The translations under genes were made by a program, and so were the position numbers. Shown here piece after piece: positions 35,445 through 47,227 of a DNA stretch of 64,000 nt. Location: NCBI RefSeq assembly GCF_004664715.2, contig NC_051074.1, positions 18,973,558 through 19,037,557 of the forward strand, read 5' to 3'. The notes under the pieces are model-generated. The model did no database searches, was not told where the DNA came from, and saw nothing but the letters and a program-made list of their open reading frames with translations. The stretch is from Peromyscus leucopus (Eukaryota > Chordata > Mammalia > Rodentia > Cricetidae). Every line of letters begins with the position of its first letter. Positions within the stretch are counted from its first letter, which is position 1.

Positions 35445-36234
35445 TTGGTCTCCTATGACCATATTTCTCCAGTCAGCTGCTCCAATCAGCCTCACAAAAC
35501 CAGAGACAATGACAGTGTCTAAAGCTGCTGATCTCCTGAAGCTCATCAATGAAAACTCAATTTTGTTCATGGAAATTAAAGCCAGAGGCTAAATGACCAC
35601 TAGATGGCACCAAACCATGGCTGGGACCTGGACCAATTTGTTTCTGAGATAAACCAGCCAAGCCCCTAGCCAGTATACTAGAGACGTTTGCTCCAGTCAG
35701 CTCATTGTGTTCTCGTACTTTCCGTAACAGAAAACTGTAGGTGCTCATGGCTGTCCACTGCAGACTTTACGACACAGGTACTAATGCTTTAAAATATATC
35801 TACGGCAACAGAAAGGATTTTTTAAAAATAATAGTGAAGATACCTGGAATAAATATAGCTAAAGGGAAGATCACTGCCTTCAAGAATCAGGATGGGATCT
35901 TTCCGAAAAGGCAATAGGAAAAGACCACTTATAACAAAATGGAAAAAAAGTCAAGGCACTTAGCTGTGTGAACAGCTAAGCATCCTGGGGGGAAATGGAG
36001 AGGTCAGAAAGTCAGGGAGAGCAGCACCAACTCTGGCTACAATTATCAAAATAAACTCCCAGAGCTATGGAAAGACAAAAGACCCTAGTGTGAAAAGAAT
36101 GGCAGGAAAAGGAGGCAGCAAAGTATCTGGAACCACGTGACGTTATATTTTAGAGCAAAAGGATTCAATTCCCCAAAGCTTTCAGAGGAAGCTTTGAACA
36201 ACTTTCACATAGCAACCTTTTAAAGCACAGAAGA
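35445..36234. other. Unique intron
   Basis: No gene or repeat recognised. Confidence 0.6.
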
Positions 36235-36375
36235 AGCTGGGTGTGATGACCCCTGGCTGGATTTCTAGGACTCACATAGCTGAGGTAGGAAGACTCCCAT
36301 GATGTCAGGTTAGGACAGAGTAAGTTCAAGACCAGCCTAGGCTACAGAACGAGACCATGTCTAAATCAAACACGG
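36235..36375 (+). mobile_element. Old B1-type SINE
   Basis: AAGCTGGGTGTGATGACCCC, GTTCAAGACCAGCCTAGGC and GAGACCATGTCTAAA. Diverged, probably an early B1. Confidence 0.75.
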
Positions 36376-36528
36376 AAGGGAGGGAGCAAAAGGTGGCTGC
36401 GAGCCAGGCAAGCAAATCTAAGTTCCTCAATATCCAGGCCTACGGGAGGTTTATCTGAACAGAGACCCAAACTGAAAACATCTGTGGAAAAAGTATTCAG
36501 ATTAAAAACAGGGTGAGAAGAGGAGAGG

Positions 36529-36723
36529 TGGGGTGGAGAGATGGCTCAGTGGTTAAGAGCACTGGCTGTTCTTCCAGAGGACTCAGGTTCAACTCCCCGC
36601 CCCCACATGGCAGCTCACAATGTATGTAACTCTGGTTCCAGTGGATCTGACACCTTGTTCTGGCCTCTGAGGACACGCATTCACCAATACAGAGACGAAT
36701 ACTAAAAAATAAATTTTAAAAAA
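36529..36723 (+). mobile_element. B2/B3 SINE
   Basis: GGGGTGGAGAGATGGCTCAG, GGTTAAGAGCACTGGCTG, CCCCACATGGCAGCTCAC and a terminal AATAAATTTTAAAAA. The interior (TCCAGTGGATCTGACACC) is B3-like. Confidence 0.93.
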
Positions 36724-37453
36724 CTGCACAGGAAGGGGTTAGGAAGAGGGCGCCAACACATTCTAGATAAGACTTAGCAAGTGTTTTACCTGTTACTACT
36801 TCAGAGCCAAAAGAAGGCACAATGGGAAGAAAAACCTGAAAAGCAAAATGTCTATACCATATTAATAGAAATGAGAAGGGAGGAAATAAAACAAACCAGC
36901 AAAGTTTCAGAGAAACAATTGACAGAAGAAACTGACCAAAGTTGCTTTTCTGAAGACTAAGAATATGAAATAATATTTACAAACCAGTCTCAAGACTGAG
37001 TGAGGTGTGGATATGGGATTTTTTTAAATCAAAATACTGAATTAAAGGGGGAGTATGAAATGTTAAGTAGTTTATAAATGAGATTTTAAAAACAATCTAA
37101 TTCAAAAATCTAAATGAACAGAAAAACAGTTCAGAATAAAACATGACAAAATTATCATAAAGAAATACCTTGACTAAACATGGACTAGTACATGAAATAA
37201 TTTGGAATGTTAGCCAGAGCATCCTTCTCCAAACCTAAAGGTCAAGATCCACACAGTGATAAGTAGGTTTTAATATTAAAAGATGTTAATAATTCTCTAA
37301 AACAGCCTAAACCAGTAAACTAGAAGGCAACAACATTGCCCAGCTTGTTTAGGTCAACACAATCTTGATTCTAAAACCCAATAATACAAGGGAAGAAAAT
37401 ATGGATCCACTTCACTTACAAAGTAAATGAAAGAAAAACAGACACAAACACAC
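36724..37453. other. Unique AT-rich intron
   Basis: No gene or repeat recognised. Confidence 0.6.
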
Positions 37454-37843
37454 TGTGGGTTTGCACAGGAATGGCCCCCACAGGCTCAAACATAGGAATA
37501 TTTAGTCATGGGGGAAGGGTGGCACTACTTGAAAGGGATTAGGAGGTGTGGCCTTGTTTGGAGGTGTGGCCTTATTGGAGGAAGTGTGTCACAGGGGGTG
37601 GGCTTTGAGGTTTCAAAAGCCCAAGCCAATCCCAGTGGCTCTCTTTTCCTGCTGCCTGTGGATCAGAATATAAAACTCTCAGCTACTTTTCCAGCACCAT
37701 GTCTGTCTGCATGCTGCCATGCTCCCTGCCATTAGGAAAATGGACTAAACCTCTAAAAATGTAAGCAAGCCCCAATTAAAAACTCTTAAGAGTTGCCATA
37801 ATCATGGTGTCACTTCACAGCAACAGAACACTGACTAAGAAAC
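37454..37843 (+). mobile_element. MT-type MaLR LTR (name uncertain)
   Basis: Starts TGTGGGTTTGCACAGGAATGG and carries GGAGGAAGTGTGTCACAGG and CAGCACCATGTCTGTCTGC. It ends CAGAACACTGACTAAGAAACA. It directly precedes the L1 that hosts the minisatellite. Confidence 0.7.
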
Positions 37844-37909
37844 ACACCCCTCACACACATAAACACACTGCCACCAGATACTGTCTAAACACGAATCCTA
37901 AATACTTGA

Positions 37910-38116
37910 TTTCCTATTACAGAGATAATTGCTTAGCCATGTTCACCTCCATGCTATCACGATAGCTAAGAAATGGACACAATCTAAAATGTCCTTCAAC
38001 TGATAAATGAATACTGAAAATATGATACACATACACAATGGAATTCCCCTTGGCTGTAAAGGAAAAATAAAATCATGAAAATTTTCAGGTATAATCTGGT
38101 CTGGTAACACAAACCT
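37910..38116 (+). mobile_element. L1 ORF2 3' end
   Basis: Sense L1 with ATAGCTAAGAAATGGACAC, TGTCCTTCAACTGATAAATG and ATACACATACACAATGGAAT, the ORF2 C-terminal region that normally precedes a 'gacaaacactgcatgttctc' phrase. The minisatellite begins exactly there. Confidence 0.85.
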
Positions 38117-39123
38117 AAAAAGACAGACACTGCAGGTTCTCTCTTACTGTAGACTAGCTCTAAGACAGACATTGCAGGTCCTCTCTTACTGTAGACTCTA
38201 GTTCTAAGACAGACACTGCAGGTTCTCTCTTACTGCACACTCTAGCTCTAAGACAGACACTGCAGGTCCTCTCTTCCTGTAGACTCTAGTTCTAAGACAG
38301 ACACTGCAGGTTCTCTCTTACTGTAGACCCGAGTTCTAAGAGAGACACTGCAGGTTCTCTCTTACTGTAGACCCGAGTTCTAAGACAGACACTGCAGGTT
38401 CTCTCTTACTGTAGACTAGCTCTAAGACAGACACTGCAGGTTCTCTCTTACTGCACACTCTAGCTCTAAGACAGACACTGCAGGTCCTCTCTTCCTGTAG
38501 ACTCTAGTTCTAAGACAGACACTGCAGGTTCTCTCTTACTGTAGACCCGAGTTCTAAGAGAGACACTGCAGGTTCTCTCTTACTGTAGACCCGAGTTCTA
38601 AGACAGACACTGCAGGTTCTCTCTTACTGTAGACCCGAGTTCTAAGACAGACACTGCAGGTTCTCTCTTACTGTAGACCCGAGTTCTAAGACAGACACTG
38701 CAGGTTCTCTCTTACTGAAGACTAGCTCTAAGACAGACACTGCAGGTTCTCTCTTGCTGTAGACCCGAGTTCTAAGACAGACACTGCAGGTTCTCTCTTA
38801 CTGTAGACCCAAGTTCTAAGACAGACATTGCAGGTTCTCTCTTACTGTAGACTCTAGCTCTAAGACAGACACTGCAGGTTCTCTCTTACTGTAGACTCTA
38901 GCTCTAAGACAGACACTGCAGGTTCTCTCTTACTGTAGACTAGCTCTAAGACAGACACTGCAGGTTCTCTCTTACTGTAGAGTCTAGCTCTAAGACAGAC
39001 ACTGCAGGTTCTCTCTTACAGTAGACCCTAGTTCTAAGACAGACACTGCAGGTTCTCTCTTACTGAAGACTCTAGCTCTAAGACAGACACTGCAGGTTCT
39101 CTCTTACTTGCAGAACCTAGCTC
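38117..39123. repeat. Minisatellite, 42-44 bp unit, 23 copies
   Basis: Tandem array of units of the form TAAGACAGACACTGCAGG plus TTCTCTCTTACTGTAGAC plus CTAGCTC/CGAGTTC. I count 23 copies of C(A)(C/T)TGCAGG. Unit variants differ at GGTT/GGTC, TTACTG/TTCCTG and TCTAG/CCCGAG, or lack 2 bp (42-bp units). A five-unit block of about 218 bp is repeated (units 4-8 against 9-13). The unit and both flanks match one segment of rodent L1. Confidence 0.97.
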
Positions 39124-40220
39124 TGCATCTTTAGATGGACTGTATAACCTGAAGCAGCTGCAACAGCCAGCAAAGGAGGAAGACACCACGGGGGAGGGAG
39201 AGAGAAGGACCTCTAGAGACAGGAACAGTAGGATACAAGTACTATGAAGAAAAAAAGGGGGCGGGGTGCATTAACTGGGGAAGAGGGTGAGAAGGTAATA
39301 CAGAGAAAGGTAGGAAGGAGAGATAAATAACACTGAGGATGTTTGGAAAAGCCAAAGGGAAACATCATTTTATAAGCTTACTTTAAAAACACATACAGTA
39401 TGTATGTGTGTTTAATATTTGTGTGTGTATATATACGTATACATACATAGTTTAAATTGAGTTATGTGACAAAGGGTGACAATGCTCTACCCAAGAGCCA
39501 CAGACTAACAAAAACCCCAGTGCCAGGCACTAGAAACCTCCCTTTCAAGTTGTTAGTCAGTGGGATCCAAGAGACTTCCAAAACAATATAGGCTATTGTC
39601 ATGGCAAGATGCTAAATGATAAAAACAATCAGAAGTCCTAATGATCAACCACCAAGATATTCCAAAAGATGCAATAGTGGCACTTTTATCTTGTGGGTAA
39701 CCACCAGTTGCCTCATTAGACGTAAGGCCCACTCAACGGGTAAGAACTCAAGCCTGGAACTGTAAACCTAGTCAACCACCCACCCACATCAAGAGTTCAT
39801 AAATTCTAGAGGAGAGCCTAAGACTGATGTTTACTAAACCAATATAATCCCCAACAGTATTCTAAATATGTATCCTTTTATCCACATCTAAGCATAACCC
39901 CTCACCCCTTACCAAAGAAGTTTCTTTTTTACAACAGATGGAAGTGGCTACAGAGGTCAATATCTGCAATGTAGAGAGGAAGTGGCCATGGAAGGGCCAG
40001 CTCAACTAGTGCTTCATTAACGCAATCTCTTTAGCTAAGACTCAGTAATCATCATGGGGAAAAGGGTAGTAAGATTCTAAGAGCCAGAAAACCAAAATGC
40101 TTGCTGCAAGAAAATGTCTTCTATAACTTCTGTTGTACCCATGAAATATCAACAACATAGTTGACCAGCATAATGACCACACCAGTCAACATGCAAACAT
40201 GGATAGAAAAATTTCACGAG
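39124..40220 (+). mobile_element. Rodent L1 3' UTR
   Basis: Continues the same L1 after the array: GCATCTTTAGATGGACTG, a short TG/TA tract near 39405-39450, AGTTTAAATTGAGTTATGTG, AAAAACCCCAGTGCCAGGCAC, and the muroid 3' UTR order through to about 40200. Paralogous to 46641-47850. Confidence 0.75.
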
Positions 40221-41650
40221 GTACACACACTAAGATCTTCAGTTGATGCCTGAACATCTGGATAGGATCTAAACTTATATATACTACGTTTTTGTCACTA
40301 CACACATATTTAAGGCAAGTTTAATTCATAAACTATGGCGAGTAAGAGATTAACAATAAAAAAGAACAACTACAAATGTTACTATAAATTTTAGGTGCTT
40401 GTTCTTTTGTGATGGGAAATAACATGATCAGAAATGAGGCAACTAATGCAGGAATATTAATGTGGCACTAGGTTACTTCATACCAAGACAGTGTGATATT
40501 GCCACAGCACATCTGATGACCAAGGCAGCTGCCACATGTATAAAATGTGAGGAACAGTACAGGGAGGGAATCATTTAGACATGTTAAAGAAGGACACATT
40601 CAAATTACATAGGAAAGAAACAGGAATTGCACACAATTTCATCTGAGTATTCACTGAAGCAAGCAATCTCAAGTTTGCTTATTTCTGGAACTATCCATTT
40701 ACTATTTTCAGACTAGTACTGATCATAACTGAAGCTATTAAAATACGAAAATAGAGATATGGGAGGCACTACTCACTTAAGCTATTATTCAGCATGCACT
40801 CCAGATTTTTCATACCTCTGAACTTTAAAATGTCATCAAGCTGGAGCAAATTTTTACAATATACATAAGAATTTTTCAAGATTTAAAAACAGCCCTTTAA
40901 TTAAGAACCAATAATTTGCCGAGATTATACTACTAATTTTAAATTTGGAATGAGAAATAATTCTAATAACTAATAGTTATTGAGTTTTAATATTTATTTT
41001 ACAGAGTGAGTTGTAAATAAGGTCCCCATAAAATTATTCAAACATTCTTTTAACTATTAGATATATTTAACATCTAGGTATCAGTAAAAGTCGTAAAAAC
41101 TAGCATAATATATTCATGATTTTCCAGTAATAGGTAATCAGGAAAAAATTTACAATATTATTAAAAATCTAGTTGGCAGTTAAGAACCAGCTTCCCTGTT
41201 TTAAAAGAATGAAAATTTGGATTTAGAAAAAGTAAGGTTTTATAAACCTTTATATTGCTTATTGCCTTAATATTTACAAGTATTCATTTGCAGGTATTCA
41301 GAGCAATTCCAGAAATATCACGCAAAATGTATGCAAATAAACTCATTTTGTTGGACTGGATAGGCTCTGAGCTCAGTAGATGATACTGGCAAATGCAGCC
41401 TTGAAAATACTTGGGTTTGAGAATTATTGTCAAAGCTGTTTACCTTACTGTTATTTCAATGTTTCTAACTTTACAGAAGCAAATCTAAATTTCCAAGTAT
41501 TTCTGTGCAACAGAAAATCTAACACTTGTAAAACAGCTATCTGTGGAATTCTCTAAATAGAGCCAAGGCAATATTTCAAGAACATGTTTTGGAACATATA
41601 TATAAAATAGACCAGGTTTTTACTACTGGACTAAAAATAAAGAACTTTTC
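40221..41650. other. Unique AT-rich intron
   Basis: No gene or repeat recognised. Confidence 0.6.
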
Positions 41651-41690
41651 TCCCCCCCCTTCTTTCTTTCTTTCTCTTTCTTTCTCTCTT

Positions 41691-41750
<60 letters not shown>
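41651..41750. repeat. Pyrimidine tract (CT)n/(CTTT)n
   Basis: C-rich start, TTTC tetramers, then a pure CT run of more than 50 bp. The gene strand is the purine (GA) strand. Confidence 0.97.
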
Positions 41751-41755
<5 letters not shown>

Positions 41756-41929
41756 ATGCATGAAATTATACCTAGTCACAAAATATTCAACTTCTACCTT
41801 ATATAGATATAAACAAATTTAGGTAATTATAAATTCTTATTTATACAATTGATCGATGTTTGAGACATGCATTTTCAGATGACTGTATGTGCCTCCGGCA
41901 CATTGTGTTGCTGTTGTTTGGTTTTGGGT

Positions 41930-42036
41930 TTTTTTTTTTTTTGAGACTGAATCTCTCTACAAATTCCTGGGTGTTCTGGAGCTCACAGAGATCCACCCAC
42001 CTCTGCTGGGATTATGCACCACCACGCCCGGCTCCT
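41930..42036 (-). mobile_element. B1 SINE, internally deleted
   Basis: T run, TTGAGACTGAATCTCTCTAC, GGAGCTCACAGAGATCCACC, then CTGGGATTATGCACCACCACG. It is shorter than a full B1 because part of the middle is missing. Confidence 0.9.
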
Positions 42037-43282
42037 ACTACTCATTATTAATGTTACAAAAAAGTAAGTTACGTTTTCAAGTATTAATCTCTTATTTCTA
42101 TACAGTGAAGTGAGTTGCCCCCTCCCTGTCTTTTATTCAACAAATATGTTGAGGCTACCCATTCCAACCCCTACCATCTAAATCAAAACACACCTAACTA
42201 ACAGTTGGTCAGACGAGTGATGAGTGAGCAGAGTTAAGTATTGAGAAGTCGGTTACAGGAGGTTAAGATAATAAAATGACTACAGCTGCTATATGGAATG
42301 GAGAGATTAGGGAAGGCTTCTCTTTGGAAAAGACATTTTTGTCGAGGCCTGTCTCTAGAATGTTATAAAAAAAATTAATGATACTGTCTGTCTTGCTTCA
42401 AATATATTGCCTAAGTCATCTCCTTAAAGAATCAATATTCATTTACCTGTAATAATAATAAGCAGAGATGGCATTAACAACTAAGCCAAACATAATTTCC
42501 AAGTTATTTTGGTCCTTAGTTTAATAACTGCTAGCAAAGAACAAAGGTGGCTAATTTCAATCACTGTGCATTCTCTGGATGCCTCACCCTCTAGTACAGT
42601 TAGTAGGAAGGAAAAAACAACTTACCAAAAGGCTGGTAATGGGGAAAACATGAGATCAGGAAAATAAAGAGAAATCAAAGATCTGGTTCATTGTGTACAG
42701 ACTGAGGACATGACCACTCCAAGGATGGGTACGTGGAAGGTTTTTACTGTAGACAGGAGAGAGAGAGCAGCCAGAGCCATCCGGAAGAGTCCACAGCACA
42801 GAGAGAAAGCAGTAGACTGAACATGGTCAGCAGACTGGACTAGGCCAAGAGAGGAGACAGAAGCAGGGAGAAGAGAGGAAGACAGAGAGAGAAGAGGACA
42901 CAGAGGACCAAGAGAGCAAATCACTGAAATAGTAGGGCTTTAGAGGAATGAGAAGCTGTGGGAAAATGGGGAGGGAGCCCAAGGGCTGGAGAAGTTTAGG
43001 ATAGAGGGTGGGGTGAGAAGAGCTGAGACAGGATGCCAGCATGGACAGGTACTAGTGATACTGATGGAGCCTGGAGGCCAGAATGTGCTTTGAGATGCTA
43101 ATGGGTACCACAGCCAGACATCATCCCATTTCTTTTGGGCCTGACAGATCCAGACACTAGAATCTAGAGACTAGAGAGTCAGCCCACAAATTAAGCAGAA
43201 GTAAATGGCATTTCTATTCTGGTTTTACTTCAAAGAGATGACCATTTTAACGAGGAAAGGGAGAGATGTCCACATCCCCATG
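42037..43282. other. Intron with a purine-rich segment
   Basis: No gene recognised. The segment 42740-43030 is strongly purine-biased on the plus strand (AGAGAG-rich). It may be an old LTR or simple-repeat derivative that I cannot name. Confidence 0.5.
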
Positions 43283-45560
43283 TGCCTGCATTTGTACCAT
43301 GTTTTTCCCCCTTTACTGAAAATGTTTTTCAATCATAATATATCATTTGATTTCCCCTCCCTCTACTCTTCCCAGTTCCTGCTTAACTCCCCTCCCATCC
43401 GAACCCACCCACTCTCTGTCTCTTATTAGAAAGAGGTTAATAAATAATAATTAGAAATGGTTAATAAAATAAAATGTAAGGTAAAACAAAAACAAATACA
43501 TCAACAAATCAGGAAAGGACAAAACAAACAGAAAGAACAAGCCCCGACCTCCAAAGATGCTGCAGTGATCACTTTCTGTTGGCCATCTACTTCTGGGCAT
43601 GCAGTCTACCTTTAAAATACATCTGTTACCCCAGTGAGGCTCCCTTGGAGGAGCTAAATTTTCATTTGCAAGTGGTAATCAATTGGAGATAGCTTCTGGG
43701 TTAGGGATGGGAATATGTGTCCACTTTTCCTTTCAGCTGTAAGGACCCCATCTGGTGTGGACCCGTACAGGCTCTGGGCACTCTGTTAACTCTGCCTCGG
43801 GCTCTACTGAGTTCCTGTGTGTGTGGTTCTGTTAGCTTTAGGTTGCCCTGTCTCCCTGGTGTCTTCCAGCCCCTCTGGCTCTTTCCACCTCCACTTCTCC
43901 AGGGCTCCCCACACCCTGAGAGGAGGAATTTGATGGATACATCCACTTAGAGCTTAGTGTTCCATGGTCTCTCACTCTGCACATTGTCTGGCCAGGGGTT
44001 TCTGTATTTGTTCCCATCTGCTGAGGATGGCCAAGCATGGCACTGATCTACTAGTATAGCAGAATTTCATCAGGTGTCATTTTATTGCTACACTCCTTTA
44101 GTAGAAGGTAATATTTGGCTTAACCCTAAGCTCTGGGCCATCGAGTCTCTGGTTCTTGGTCACCCAGGCAGCATCAGGTATGGGTCCCATCTCATGGAAT
44201 GGGCCCTAAATCAGATATTGGTTGGTGACTCCTACAAGCTTTGTGCCACCACTGCCCTAGCATAGCCTGCAGGCAGAAAAGCACTGTAGATTAAAGGAGT
44301 TGTAGCTGGTTGGTGTTTACATTTCTCCTTTGGGAGCATTCAGACTACCTTCCAGTACCAAGAATACCATCCCATGGGGGTGAAGGTTCTATGCGGGCAC
44401 CAGCTTGACTTCATGTTCAATGAGTTGTACAGGCTTATCTTAAGCCTTGCCATCAACAGCCTGGGTTCTCTGAGAGCGTCCATGGGACCTCTCTGACCCA
44501 CAACTCATTTAGATATAACCCATTTCCACTACTGGAAGCTTCATTTGGTGAAGAGAGATGTCCAATGGTGGCTTTGCCTCCCCATTATTTGGCAATTTTA
44601 TTTAGCTGGCTTTTATAGATGTATATATTTCAGGAAACTTCTACTGGATTAGGTTTCCACACTACCCCTTAAGTGGCCCTTAATTTTAGCTGTCTCTCGC
44701 AGTATCCCTCTCTGCGTGCGCTTCCACCTCCTCCCCACTTGACCCTCCCATCCCAGTCACTCCCCATCCATCCATAACTATCTACTCTATTTCCCTGTCC
44801 TTGGGAGTTTATCTGTCCCTGCCATGCCTGACTCTATACTAAACTCGGTGGTTCTAGGGATTGGATAGCTTACTTATCATTGACTTTAACAGCTAATATC
44901 CACATGTAAGTGAATATAAACCATATTTGCCTTTCTAGGTCTGGGTTACCTACCCAAGGTGATTTTGTTCTTGTTCCATCCATTTACCTGTGGATTTCAC
45001 TATTTCATTTTTTTTTAACCAACTGAGTAATACTCCATTGTATAAATGTACCACATTTTATTTTTCTGTTGAGAGACTTCTAGATTATTCCCAATTTCTG
45101 GCTATTATGAATAGAGCAGGACTAACATGACTGAGCAAGTGTCTCTGTGGCAGGATGATGTGTCCTTTGGGTATATGCTGTATCTTGAGGTAGACAGATT
45201 GCCATCTTCCTGAGGAACCAGCACACTAGTTTCCACAGTGGCTGTACAAGTTTGTACTCCCACAAGCAATGAATGAGTGTTCCCATTACTCTACACTGTC
45301 ACCACTACAAGCTGTCACTGTTTTATTTATCTTAGCCATTCTGATGGGTATAAGATGAAATCTGAAGGTGGTTTTGATTTGCACTTCCCTGATAAGTAAG
45401 GATGTTGAAGATTTAAGTGTTTCTCGTCCATTCAAGTTTTTGAAAATTTTCTCTTCGGATTTGTACTCCATTTTTTAATTAGGTTATATGTTTTATTAAT
45501 CTCTAGTTTGAGTTCTTTATGTTTGGATATTACAGCTTTTATTCTTAACTTCACCAATGC
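43283..45560 (-). mobile_element. Rodent L1, 5'-truncated, 3' half
   Basis: About 2.3 kb. On the minus strand it runs from ORF2 3' region (phrases for GATTTGCACTTCCCTGATAAG near 45380, TACCTGTGGATTTCAC near 44985) into a long 3' UTR with a G-rich tract (plus-strand C/T-rich near 43360-43420). Many stops; inactive. Confidence 0.8.
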
Positions 45561-46110
45561 TTCCCTCTCTTACTTTCAAACACTTTATGTCAGAGTGTAG
45601 GACTTGCAGGCAAATTGCTGACAAGTAGCACTGGTTCAAAACCAGAAAGGGAGCACAAAGCTAGTTATACAAACACTGGTGTGTGATTCTGAGATGCATC
45701 AGCTACATGGCATACCATAAAATGCCCAATTCTTCACTCCTTCTCTAAGAAACTGTTCAATCAGAACTATGCCCAATGAGTGTCTGGTTGGAGGCAGGGG
45801 CTAGAATTCCAACCCTGAAAGGATGGTAGAGTAGAGGGAAATGCATTTTAAAAATATATACATACTACTGAGACACTAACCCAGTTTTCACACACTGTGA
45901 CATTTTTAGGGAGTTTTCATTACAGGGCATTAGGATTTCCTATATGGATTAAGTTATCTTACAATGTATTTTAGGGGAAGCACAGCTTTGCACTCCCTCA
46001 GGAGTTCAACTAAGCCTGAGAACTACGTTAACATGAGGCAGGATCTGAAGGGGAATGCATACAAGTTCAGCTACCACAAGTCTGATGTGCCATAAGACCC
46101 TTTCAAAATA
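45561..46110. other. Intron, nothing recognised
   Basis: No gene or named repeat. Confidence 0.55.
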
Positions 46111-46640
46111 CTTTAATTTTTGAGAATTTTATAATTTAATTTAATTTTATATATCAGCCACGGATTTCCCTGTCCTCCCTCCTCCCGCCCGCCCGCCCCC
46201 CCCCACCCCCCCAATCCACCCCCCATTCCCACCTCCTCCAGGGCAAGGACTCCCCTGGAGATTCAGCTCAGCCTGCTAGAATCAGTCAAGGCAGGTCCAG
46301 TCCCCTCCTCCCTTCACCCAGGCTGAGCAAAAATTTTTGAGAATTTTATACATGCACACAATGTACTTTGATCATAGTAACACACCACTCCTAACTCCTC
46401 CTGGATCCAATCCTCATTCCCTCCCAACTTCATGCACTCTTGATCCCTCTCATAGCCCATGACTGTAATTTGTGCTATTAATGTCCTCATGGGGGTGGGG
46501 CATCCACTGGAGCATGGTCAGCACCAGGGCCTCATCTTTAAGGAAAATGATTCTCCCTCCCCCACAAGTCATCAAATGTCAATAGCTCATCAGCTAAGGA
46601 TGAGTGCTCATTAATCCCCCACCCATTCTGGCACAAGCAA
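46111..46640 (-). mobile_element. L1 3' end (host of nested L1)
   Basis: Minus-strand muroid L1 3' terminus: the plus strand shows TTTGAGAATTTTATACATGC and ACAATGTACTTTGATCATAG, the complement of the familiar L1 end. A second L1 is inserted at 46134-46331. Confidence 0.75.
46134..46331 (-). mobile_element. Short nested L1 3' insertion with perfect TSD
   Basis: A 198-bp 5'-truncated L1 3' end. On the plus strand a T/A-rich tail is followed by ATATATCAGCCACGGATTTCC, then a C-rich tract (the G-rich polypurine tract of the L1 3' UTR). A perfect 19-bp duplication, AATTTTTGAGAATTTTATA, flanks it at 46115-46133 and 46332-46350. Confidence 0.93.
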
Positions 46641-46759
46641 TGGCTAGATTTTATGTATGTCTTGTACAAGGACAGGAAAATAAGACAGAGCAAAGAATAA
46701 GAAAAAGGCTAACACTAAGGATATCTGAAAAAGTCATATGGAAAGTTACTATTTTTTAA

Positions 46760-46760
<1 letters not shown>

Positions 46761-46793
<33 letters not shown>
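46761..46793. repeat. (AC)16 microsatellite
   Basis: Pure AC run of 33 bp within the L1 3' UTR. Confidence 0.97.
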
Positions 46794-46794
<1 letters not shown>

Positions 46795-47045
46795 CTATAT
46801 TTATATTTGTCATATGAAAGAATTTAATTGGAGTTACCCTATACTGAAGCCATATATTGACAAAAAGTCCAGTGCCAAGTATTCAATACCACCCTTTGAG
46901 CTGTTGACCAGTGGTGTTCAAGAGACACCCCTCCAATTGTTCTTGGTTATCCACCAACACTTAATACCAAGGCTCTCTTTCTGACACTCTGCACTTTGGG
47001 CAAAAGACAGAGTAATAAACTTGCTACTGATCAGGAAGCTTCTTC

Positions 47046-47227
47046 TATATTACCTATGATATCTATATATAAATATATAGATATATTATCCACATATATA
47101 CACATGTGTGCATGTATATGTATATATATGTGTATATATACATATATATGAATATGTATATACAACATGTAAATGTGTGTGTGTGTGTGTGTGTGTGTAT
47201 ACACACGCACACACATATATGTACGTA
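47046..47227. repeat. AT/TG compound microsatellite
   Basis: Alternating TA-rich, ATGTGT and pure TG sections with local palindromes such as TATATGTGTATATATACATA, inside the L1 3' UTR. Confidence 0.93.

Noticed and set aside
38117..39123. CRISPR-like array of regular repeats
   Set aside because: Units are contiguous with no unique spacers, the genome is mammalian, and the unit is L1-derived; it is a minisatellite.
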